This document shows, piece by piece, positions 1 to 4,885 of a stretch of 9,655 nucleotides of DNA. The stretch spans positions 1 to 9,655 of the forward strand of contig WTCH01000355.1 in NCBI GenBank assembly GCA_013138675.1, given 5' to 3'. Source of the DNA: Woeseiaceae bacterium. Lineage in GTDB: Bacteria; Pseudomonadota; Gammaproteobacteria; Steroidobacterales; Woeseiaceae. Both the position numbers and the translations under genes were made by a program. A model generated the notes under the pieces. It saw nothing but the letters and a program-made list of their open reading frames with translations, searched no databases and was not told the origin of the DNA. Within the stretch, counting starts at the first letter, position 1; the number at the start of each line of letters is the position of its first letter.

Positions 1-149
1 ATTTTGATCTTCGGGATAAAAAAGAAAGGCCGGGACGTAACCCTAAGACGGGTGAAGAAATCCCGATAACTGCACGACGTGTAGTCACGTTTCGGCCCGG
101 ACAAAAACTAAAGGCCCGAGTAGAAGCATATGCTGGAACCGGGGAATAA
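1..149 (+). CDS. ihfA: Integration host factor subunit alpha, C-terminal end (partial)
   Basis: The gene enters from the left edge. Its reading frame starts at base 3 and ends with TAA at 147-149, giving 48 residues that begin FDLRDKKERPGRNPKTGEE and end VEAYAGTGE. This is the DNA-binding arm and C-terminal helix of the HU/IHF fold; the arm motif GRNPKTGEEIPI and the following RRVVTFRPGQKLK are typical of IhfA. IHF is a heterodimer (IhfA/IhfB) that bends DNA sharply and organises promoters, recombination sites and replication origins. In gammaproteobacteria ihfA usually follows pheST, which would lie just outside the window. The next gene starts inside the last codons of this one, so the two are probably co-transcribed and translationally coupled. 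Confidence 0.96.
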   Translation, partial: FDLRDKKERPGRNPKTGEEIPITARRVVTFRPGQKLKARVEAYAGTGE

Positions 150-486
150 CGACGAACTACCTCCAATTCCTGGTAAGCGCTACTTCACAATTGGTGAAGT
201 AAGCGATCTTTGTGCGGTTAAGCCGCACGTACTCAGGTATTGGGAACAAGAGTTCCCACAGCTGAAACCCGTCAAACGGCGCGGCAATCGCCGCTATTAT
301 CAGCGCCAGGACGTCTTGATCATCCGCCAGATTCGGAGCCTCTTGTATGACGAGGGTTTCACTATCGGTGGTGCACGCCAGCGTCTAATGGGCGAAACGG
401 CAAAATCAGAGGTCACACAAAGTCAGCAGATTATCAAGCAGTTACGATTGGAACTTGAACAAGTTCTTAAGATACTGCGCCGCTAA
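130..486 (+). CDS. MerR-family transcriptional regulator encoded downstream of ihfA
   Basis: This is a 118-aa protein of the small MerR-like family found next to ihfA in Pseudomonas and other gammaproteobacteria. Residues about 17-42 (YFTIGEVSDLCAVKPHVLRYWE) form the winged helix-turn-helix; NRRYYQRQDV (53-62) is the wing and following helix; the GFTIGGARQRL segment (about 76-86) matches the second half of the MerR DNA-binding domain. Residues about 92-118 are a short hydrophobic/basic helix rich in L, Q and E, likely the dimerisation coiled coil. No effector-binding domain or cysteine metal site is present, so the inducer, if any, is unknown. The start ATG at 130 overlaps ihfA by 20 bp and gives the family's usual N-terminus (MLEPGNNDELPPIPGKR). 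The gene ends 30 bp before tRNA-Pro, which may be read from the same transcript. Confidence 0.93.
   Translation: MLEPGNNDELPPIPGKRYFTIGEVSDLCAVKPHVLRYWEQEFPQLKPVKRRGNRRYYQRQDVLIIRQIRSLLYDEGFTIGGARQRLMGETAKSEVTQSQQIIKQLRLELEQVLKILRR
451..466. repeat. 16-bp perfect palindrome near the 3' end of the merR-like gene
   Basis: GAACTTG-AA-CAAGTTC: two 7-bp arms around two bases, within codons for the C-terminal helix of the regulator. A MerR-type dimer could bind such a site, but it lies inside coding sequence, has no recognisable promoter around it, and a match of this size can arise by chance in 10 kb. Confidence 0.3.
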
Positions 487-516
487 AAAATCTGATATCT
501 TGTCTTACTATCCGGT

Positions 517-593
517 CGGGGCGTAGCGCAGCCTGGTAGCGCACCACAATGGGGTTGTGGGGGTCGGAAGTTCGAATCTTCTCGCCCCGACCA
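517..593 (+). tRNA. tRNA-Pro (anticodon GGG)
   Basis: A complete 77-nt cloverleaf with encoded CCA. Acceptor stem CGGGGCG/CGCCCCG; D stem GCGC/GCGC with loop AGCCTGGTA; anticodon stem CCACA/TGTGG with loop ATGGGGT, so the anticodon is GGG; variable loop GGGTC; T stem GGAAG/CTTCT with loop TTCGAAT; discriminator A then CCA. It decodes CCC/CCU proline codons. It follows the ihfA-merR pair by 30 bp, as in Pseudomonas. No convincing own promoter is visible, although TACTAT at 506-511 is a weak -10-like match, so read-through from ihfA-merR is likely. Its 3' end is reused as the start of the tandem repeat units that follow. Confidence 0.97.
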
Positions 594-595
594 AC

Positions 596-636
596 TTCAA
601 CAGCGTGCTGGACAGTCAGTCTGGCACATTGTTGAA
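596..636 (+). ncRNA. Long hairpin of repeat unit 1
   Basis: TTCAACA (596-602) pairs with TGTTGAA (630-636). After a 2x2 internal loop, GTGCTGGAC (605-613) pairs with GTCTGGCAC (619-627), with two G-T wobbles, around the loop AGTCA. It starts three bases after the tRNA CCA, so it could stabilise the 3' trailer of the tRNA precursor or be part of a separate stable RNA. Confidence 0.7.
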
Positions 637-658
637 ACAGAGTAGACTTAGCAGAGTC

Positions 659-691
659 AAGAAGGCCGCCCATTAGTGAGCGGCCTTTTTT
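659..691 (+). terminator. Rho-independent terminator of repeat unit 1 (ends tRNA-Pro transcript)
   Basis: AAGGCCGC (662-669), ten-base loop, GCGGCCTT (680-687), then a T run to 691; three more A/G-T pairs can extend the stem. It lies 66 bp after the tRNA CCA and is the natural end of the ihfA-merR-tRNA transcript. Confidence 0.9.
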
Positions 692-735
692 CGTTACGGG
701 GAGGAAATTGGAACTGACACAGAAGTTCGCACCGA

Positions 736-752
736 GGTCGCCGCAGGCGACC
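736..752 (+). ncRNA. GC hairpin of repeat unit 1
   Basis: GGTCGCC, loop GCA, GGCGACC: a perfect 7-bp stem directly after the conserved block GAAGTTCGCACCGA. Its counterpart in unit 2 has a different sequence but the same pairing. Confidence 0.65.
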
Positions 753-796
753 GACAAGCGGAGCGGAGCGACGCCCATCTTCTCGCCCCGACCAAC

Positions 797-837
797 TTCA
801 ACAGAGTGCTAGACAGACAGTCTGGCACGTTGTTGGA
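797..837 (+). ncRNA. Long hairpin of repeat unit 2
   Basis: Counterpart of the hairpin at 596-636. TTCAACA (797-803) pairs with TGTTGGA (831-837), and GTGCTAGAC (806-814) pairs with GTCTGGCAC (820-828) around AGACA. Changes in the stem keep pairing: one G-T wobble became A-T and one T-A became T-G. Confidence 0.7.
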
Positions 838-859
838 ACAGAGTAGACTTAGTAGAGTC

Positions 860-892
860 AAAAAAGCCGCCCGATATTGAGCGGCTTTTTTT
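860..892. terminator. Bidirectional terminator of repeat unit 2
   Basis: AAAAAAGCCGC (860-870), ten-base loop, GCGGCTTTTTT (881-891), T run to 892. The A run on the left and the T run on the right give a U-tract in either direction. On the minus strand it sits about 110 bp past the cyclase-like stop codon, so it may end that transcript as well as any read-through from the tRNA. Confidence 0.85.
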
Positions 893-936
893 GTGTTTGG
901 GAGGGATATGGAACTTCCTCAAGAAGTTCGCACCGA

Positions 937-953
937 GGCCGGCTCTGCCGGCC
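937..953 (+). ncRNA. GC hairpin of repeat unit 2
   Basis: GGCCGGC, loop TCT, GCCGGCC: a perfect 7-bp stem at the same offset (+201) as in unit 1. Two base pairs are exchanged on both sides (T-A to C-G, C-G to G-C), a compensatory pattern. Confidence 0.65.
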
Positions 954-977
954 GACAAATGTCGCGGAGCAACATTC

Positions 978-991
978 ATCTTCTCGCCTAA
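978..991 (+). repeat. Start of a third repeat unit (truncated)
   Basis: ATCTTCTCGCC recurs exactly 201 bp after the start of unit 2, then the sequence leaves the tRNA tail (TAAG instead of CCGACCA) and runs into the 3' end of the convergent cyclase-like gene. It is either a broken third copy or the boundary of the array. Confidence 0.75.
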
Positions 992-1006
992 GCGCTAAAG
1001 CGCTTA
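989..1006. repeat. Inverted repeat over the stop codon of the cyclase-like gene
   Basis: TAAGCGC (989-995), TAAA, GCGCTTA (1000-1006); the right arm contains the gene's stop codon on the minus strand. No T run follows on either strand, so it is not a standard terminator by itself. It may protect the mRNA 3' end or mark the edge of the repeat array. Confidence 0.5.
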
Positions 1007-2242
1007 AGCCGGTTCTACCGCCATTAACAGCTTCTTGTCTTCAATTCCGAGCAAGATAGGCTGTGCCGTTTCGCGGTAGATATTCACCTTGGCGTTATAG
1101 GCAACACGTGACAAACCGTGTTTGTCCTTGATGTGCAGGCGCCGGATATTGAACTGCCCACCGCCCATATCTTCACCGGTCAGGTAACACTTGATCGCCG
1201 TGACGCGCTCGCCTGACAATTCCAGGCCACTCAGCTTGGAGAGGTTGCCCTGGGCACGTTGCAGGAACATGACAGCATCGAGGTTCGCCTGTGTCTGGAC
1301 CGGATCAATATGCTCAGTTGAAACATCCGCCATAAAGTCCCCGACGAGTATCTGTCCTGGAAGCGCAGCATCGATCATGCGCGCCAGTTCAATTGTGACA
1401 TCGCCAACGATGAAGTCGTGCATGGTCGGATTGAGCCCTTCGGCCTGGTGGAATTCGTAACAGGCGCCAACATGAAAACACGCCCTCAATTGCGGCACCG
1501 CCCTCGACGTGGTCTTGCCCCGTGCGATCGCGTTGTCGGCCAGAACGATATGCATGAAGTGATACAGATTAACGTTCGCTTCAAGACCGTCGTCGCGATT
1601 CCAGACATAGAAACCATCGCCACTCGATGATCGGGCGAAGTTGATGCCGACATCCTGCTCCAGCATTTTTGCATGCGCTGAATTGAGCGAGTACGACAAG
1701 CTGTTGAGCTGCGTCATCTGCTCAAACGGGGTGAGCAGGCTGAAACCAACGATATCGAACAGTGTCACGGCACGACTGGCGATGTAATTGATGCCGTAGC
1801 GACGAATCATTTTTTCGATAATCTTCGTTTCGGTCGGGTGACCGGTCAACGGTTGCCGCAATTTCAGATGCACGGGCTCGACGTCCAGAAGACGCGCTAC
1901 TTTTTGCATTTGCGTCAACGACAGCTGACGTTCCCCGGAAATTAACTCGGTGATGAAATGTGCCGATATCTGCGCCTTCTTGCTGTCCTTTTGCGGAGAG
2001 GTGTACTCAGCGATCGCGTAGTGCGGCACTACGAGAATTAGGATCTGGTCGTCCAGTGGCGTCCAACTCAGAATGTTGTTCTGCCCCAGCGACCAGTGTT
2101 TGTGGAGATCACCTTCCAGGTGCACAAGGTTGCTGCGCTGACGCAAACCCATTTCCTGGGCGAGGCCGGCCAGTTGATCTAGATACGGAGAAAAGTCGGC
2201 TATTCGCCGGATGCCGGATTGCGAAAGATCGTCAAATTCCAT
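1004..2242 (-). CDS. Class III adenylate/guanylate cyclase-like protein
   Basis: This is a 412-aa soluble protein (numbered from the ATG at 2242). Residues about 155-305 look like a class III cyclase catalytic domain: TLFDIVGFSLL carries the first metal-binding Asp (D163), SSGDGFYVW the second (D209), and VTIELARMIDAALPGQILVG matches the region that ends PGQIL in the family. In that last motif the Arg (R288) is kept, but the Asn that normally stabilises the transition state appears to be Ile, so activity is uncertain. The N-terminal ~135 residues are not a familiar sensor; ISAHFITELISGERQLSLTQ and MQKVARLLDVEP resemble the end of an XRE-like helix-turn-helix (weak). No signal peptide or membrane segment is seen. 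An in-frame TTG at 2299 would add 19 residues with three Cys (MCANCGREC); neither start has a clear ribosome site. The gene stands alone, divergent from the dehydratase gene and convergent with tRNA-Pro. Confidence 0.75.
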   Translation of the reverse strand: MEFDDLSQSGIRRIADFSPYLDQLAGLAQEMGLRQRSNLVHLEGDLHKHWSLGQNNILSWTPLDDQILILVVPHYAIAEYTSPQKDSKKAQISAHFITELISGERQLSLTQMQKVARLLDVEPVHLKLRQPLTGHPTETKIIEKMIRRYGINYIASRAVTLFDIVGFSLLTPFEQMTQLNSLSYSLNSAHAKMLEQDVGINFARSSSGDGFYVWNRDDGLEANVNLYHFMHIVLADNAIARGKTTSRAVPQLRACFHVGACYEFHQAEGLNPTMHDFIVGDVTIELARMIDAALPGQILVGDFMADVSTEHIDPVQTQANLDAVMFLQRAQGNLSKLSGLELSGERVTAIKCYLTGEDMGGGQFNIRRLHIKDKHGLSRVAYNAKVNIYRETAQPILLGIEDKKLLMAVEPA

Positions 2243-2304
2243 GCGTGTGCCCAAAGCGGCTTTCGTGCGACTGCATTCTCTGCCACAGTTCGCACACAAG
2301 CGCT

Positions 2305-2326
2305 GGTATCGAAAGCGGAGGATACC
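2305..2326. promoter_or_regulatory. Inverted repeat in the cyclase/dehydratase divergent intergenic region
   Basis: GGTATC-N10-GATACC, with arms spaced like a dimer operator, lies 63 bp before the chosen cyclase-like ATG and 6 bp before the alternative TTG. The roughly 230 bp between the two divergent genes must hold both promoters, but I see no convincing -35/-10 pair; TTGCTG at 2413 with TACATA at 2434 is too tightly spaced. Another 8-bp palindrome, TTGCGCAA, lies at 2356-2363. Operator function is only a guess. Confidence 0.25.
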
Positions 2327-2470
2327 GTCGTTCGAAAGTAATCAACTCTTATGTATTGCGCAAGTATTATTAAGAAGTGCGCGTATCTGGTTTAAATTTG
2401 AGGAAATACCTGTTGCTGCATTGTGGCGAATTTTACATAAGCCTGGCGTCGGTGGGCGTCTTGGCGGACC

Positions 2471-3457
2471 ATGGTTAGCGCTCCGTCAATTGAAGCTGTC
2501 GCTGCCTTGCGCGACAGGCTGCAGTCCCAAATCGTGCGAACACCGATGGTCCGCTGCGCTGCGCTTGAAGAACATGCGGGTGGGGACACGCGGATTCTTG
2601 GCAAGTTCGAGTTTTTGCAGCACACAGGAACATTCAAGGCTCGCGGCGCACTTGCCGTCGTCACTAGTCTGAGCAACGGGCAACGATCGGCAGGCGTCAC
2701 GGCAGTCAGTGCAGGTAACCATGCTATTGCGACGGCGTTTGCGGCACACGCTGTGGGCACGAGTGCAAAGATCGTCATGATCAGTACAGCAAATCCTGCT
2801 CGTGTTGAGGCCTGTCGCCGCTACGGTGCGGAGTTGGTCCTGGTAGACGATATTCACAAGGCATTTGACGTCGCGGAACACATCCAGAAAGATGAAGGCC
2901 GGTTTTTCGTACATCCCTTTGAAGGGCAGGAAATCGCGACAGGCACGGGAACGGTCGGGCTTGAGATTTGCGAACAATGTGACGATTTTGACGCGGTTGT
3001 CGTGCCGATAGGGGGCGGTGGCCTGATTGGCGGCGTGTCTAACGCGATAAAACAAATCAGGCCGGGCAGTGAGATCATTGGAGTGGAACCTGTTGGTGCG
3101 GATTCCATGCACAGGAGTTTTGCGGCTGGTGAACCGAGATCAATAGAAAAAGTAGGGACTATTGCCGATAGCCTGGGAGCGCCGTTTGCGATGCCGTATT
3201 CCTATTCACTGTGTAAACAGAACGTGGATCGACTGACGCTCGTCGACGACTCACAATTAAGATCTGCAATGGGGCTGCTGTTTGAGAAGATGAAACTGGC
3301 CATTGAACCTGCCTGCGCCGCCAGTACCGCAGCATTGTTCGGCCCGTTGAGGGATTCATTACGCGGCAAGACCGTTGTACTGGTCTTTTGCGGTAGCAAT
3401 ATCGATTGGAGTACGTTTGCCGCCCAGGCTGTTTTTGAGAATGACAGTGTTAGTTGA
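2471..3457 (+). CDS. PLP-dependent threonine/serine dehydratase-like enzyme
   Basis: This 328-aa protein has the fold-type II PLP enzyme pattern of threonine/serine ammonia-lyases and serine racemases. K56 in HTGTFKARGA should form the Schiff base with PLP; SAGNHA (80-85) binds the substrate carboxylate; GGGGLIGG (181-188) holds the PLP phosphate; CGSNID (307-312) replaces the usual SGGN-type motif near the pyridine nitrogen. There is no C-terminal ACT domain, so it lacks the isoleucine-feedback part of biosynthetic IlvA and is the length of catabolic or racemase-type members. The expected reaction is deamination of L-threonine or L-serine to 2-oxobutyrate or pyruvate; 3-hydroxyaspartate or a racemase role are real alternatives that cannot be separated here. 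It overlaps the next gene by 17 bp, which implies coupled expression. The ATG at 2471 is preceded by only a weak GGCGGA ribosome site. Confidence 0.85.
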   Translation: MVSAPSIEAVAALRDRLQSQIVRTPMVRCAALEEHAGGDTRILGKFEFLQHTGTFKARGALAVVTSLSNGQRSAGVTAVSAGNHAIATAFAAHAVGTSAKIVMISTANPARVEACRRYGAELVLVDDIHKAFDVAEHIQKDEGRFFVHPFEGQEIATGTGTVGLEICEQCDDFDAVVVPIGGGGLIGGVSNAIKQIRPGSEIIGVEPVGADSMHRSFAAGEPRSIEKVGTIADSLGAPFAMPYSYSLCKQNVDRLTLVDDSQLRSAMGLLFEKMKLAIEPACAASTAALFGPLRDSLRGKTVVLVFCGSNIDWSTFAAQAVFENDSVS

Positions 3458-4835
3458 ATCACTAAAAAGTATCGTGGGTGACCGCGGTTGGACGACCGAT
3501 GCCGCCGATCTCGAACCCCACCTGACGGAGCGGCGCGGTCGGCTAAAGGGCAAGACTGCGATCATGGTTTCGCCATCGACTACAACCCAGGTGGCCGATG
3601 TTGTTCGGACTTGCGCATCCGAAGGTGTTTCGGTCGTACCTCAAGGCGGCAACACCGGGCTCTGCGGTGGTGCTATTCCCGACGACTCGGGTGAGCAGGT
3701 ATTGCTGTCCTTATCGCGTATGAATCAGATTCGCAGTATCGACAAAGAGGATTCCTCGATTCTCGTCGAAGCGGGCTGCATCCTGGCCGACGTGCAAAAA
3801 GCGGCTAGCGAGTCGGGTCAGTTTTTCCCATTGAGCCTGTCCGCCGAAGGCAGCTGCCAGATCGGTGGCAACCTGTCGACCAACGCCGGCGGCATCAATG
3901 TGCTGCGCTACGGCACCGCACGGCAGCAGGTGCTCGGTCTTGAGGTGGTCCTTGCCAACGGCACCGTCTGGGATGGCCTGAGAACACTTCGCAAGGACAC
4001 GGCCGGGTTTGATCTGAAGCAGCTGTTCATTGGCAGCGAAGGTACCCTTGGCATCATCACGGCAGCCACACTCAAACTGTGGCCGCACCCCGGCAACACA
4101 ACAACCGTCCTGGCGGCACTCGACGCACCTGGGAAAGCGGTCGAATTGCTAGCGCAGCTTCGTGAGGAAATGGGAGGCAACGTCCAGGCTTTTGAGCTGA
4201 TGTCGGACCGATGCATGCGATTCGTCACCCGCAATATTCCGGACGTGAGAATGCCGTTTGACGATGATCATCCCTGGTTTGTCTTGTCCGAGGTCGACGC
4301 ACGCGGCGATCCCGAAGGACTCGAGAATAGTCTGATGCGGCTTTTCGATGGAGGCCTTGTCGAGGACGTGGTCATCGCCAAGAACCAGGCGGAATCGGAT
4401 GAGCTGTGGCGGCTGCGGCATTCCATTTCCGAGGCTCAAAAGCCCGAAGGTGCCAATCTCAAGCATGATATCTCGGTGCCAACGGGGCGCATTGCCGAGT
4501 TCCTTGTCGAGGGTGACCGTCTCATACGCAAAATGATGCCAACGGCACGGCTGGTCGCGTTTGGCCACGTGGGTGACGGCAATCTGCACTATAACGTTGC
4601 CCAGCCAGTGGGCGGCGACGGTGAGGCGTTTCTCAATGAGGGATTGGCACTTACCGAGGCAATCTATGACCTCGTCGCGTCAATGAAGGGCAGCTTCAGT
4701 GCCGAACATGGCGTCGGCCTTTTCAAGAAGCCCTATCTGGAGCGTTATAGGGGCGGCGCCGAGATCTCACTAATGCGCACTATCAAGAGCGCCCTGGACC
4801 CTGAAAACACTCTAAATCCTGGCAAGGTAATCTGA
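3441..4835 (+). CDS. FAD-dependent D-2-hydroxyacid dehydrogenase (D-2-hydroxyglutarate / D-lactate type)
   Basis: This is a 464-aa flavoprotein of the GlcD/DLD/D2HGDH family. The N-terminal FAD-binding (PCMH) domain shows PQGGNTGLCGG (68-77), GGNLSTNAGG (142-151) and IGSEGTLGIIT (197-207). The C-terminal FAD-oxidase domain has KHDISVP (341-347), GHVGDGNLH (375-383) and AEHGVG (421-426), whose His and Glu residues bind the catalytic metal in D-2-hydroxyglutarate dehydrogenases. It ends with the usual ALDPENTLNPGKVI. It oxidises a D-2-hydroxyacid to the 2-oxoacid and passes electrons to a carrier (ETF or quinone); the exact substrate is not readable. No signal peptide is present. I chose ATG 3441 over the in-frame TTG at 3375, because the TTG would add 22 residues unlike the family and deepen the overlap with the dehydratase gene. 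The 17-bp overlap marks a two-gene operon. Confidence 0.9.
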   Translation: MTVLVESLKSIVGDRGWTTDAADLEPHLTERRGRLKGKTAIMVSPSTTTQVADVVRTCASEGVSVVPQGGNTGLCGGAIPDDSGEQVLLSLSRMNQIRSIDKEDSSILVEAGCILADVQKAASESGQFFPLSLSAEGSCQIGGNLSTNAGGINVLRYGTARQQVLGLEVVLANGTVWDGLRTLRKDTAGFDLKQLFIGSEGTLGIITAATLKLWPHPGNTTTVLAALDAPGKAVELLAQLREEMGGNVQAFELMSDRCMRFVTRNIPDVRMPFDDDHPWFVLSEVDARGDPEGLENSLMRLFDGGLVEDVVIAKNQAESDELWRLRHSISEAQKPEGANLKHDISVPTGRIAEFLVEGDRLIRKMMPTARLVAFGHVGDGNLHYNVAQPVGGDGEAFLNEGLALTEAIYDLVASMKGSFSAEHGVGLFKKPYLERYRGGAEISLMRTIKSALDPENTLNPGKVI

Positions 4836-4885
4836 CGACCAGTTCCGCGTGCAGAATCGACCCAGACGGTAGAATCCTTACAGAT

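Larger units (their letters stand above)
576..776 (+). repeat. Tandem repeat unit 1 (201 bp), starting in the tRNA-Pro 3' end
   Basis: The unit begins with the last 18 nt of tRNA-Pro (ATCTTCTCGCCCCGACCA), so it overlaps the real tRNA, and ends where the same 18 nt recur at 777. In order it holds the tRNA tail, a long hairpin (596-636), a rho-independent terminator (659-691), a variable spacer, the constant block GAAGTTCGCACCGAGG (722-737) and a GC hairpin (736-752). The first ~115 bp are close to 90% identical to unit 2, the spacer after the terminator has diverged, and identity returns at 722. No protein-coding gene is evident. With unit 2 it accounts for the roughly 400 bp between the tRNA and the next gene. 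Confidence 0.93.
777..977 (+). repeat. Tandem repeat unit 2 (201 bp), starting with a copy of the tRNA 3' tail
   Basis: This is a second copy of the unit at 576-776, again exactly 201 bp. It starts with an identical 18-nt copy of the tRNA-Pro 3' end, here without the rest of a tRNA. It keeps the long hairpin (797-837), the terminator (860-892), the block GAAGTTCGCACCGAGG (923-938) and the GC hairpin (937-953). Many substitutions relative to unit 1 are paired across stems, which points to selection on RNA structure. The spacer between terminator and constant block (about 893-920) is the most divergent part and contains a one-base gap in each direction. Confidence 0.93.

Noticed and set aside
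467..778. 103-codon minus-strand frame across tRNA-Pro and repeat unit 1
   Set aside because: It is antisense to the tRNA; its IRTSDPHNPIVVRYQAALRPD stretch is just the reverse complement of the tRNA. Spurious.
576..794. Direct repeats of the tRNA 3' end read as attL/attR of an integrated element
   Set aside because: There are only 201 bp between them, no integrase, and the homology covers the whole unit. Tandem duplication explains it better, though tRNA-end recombination may have started it.
989..1006. Inverted repeat as terminator of the cyclase-like gene
   Set aside because: No T run follows on the minus strand; the structure at 860-892 is a better candidate.
877..1059. 60-codon plus-strand frame in repeat unit 2
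   Set aside because: It starts inside a terminator hairpin, crosses the end of the array and runs into the cyclase-like gene's 3' end. Composition is arbitrary, and unit 1 does not preserve the frame.
2486..3112. 208-codon minus-strand open frame
   Set aside because: Antisense to the PLP dehydratase gene, with no recognisable protein features.
3375..3440. TTG start for the FAD dehydrogenase
   Set aside because: The added 22 residues do not resemble the family and would lie deep inside the dehydratase gene; ATG 3441 gives the expected N-terminus.
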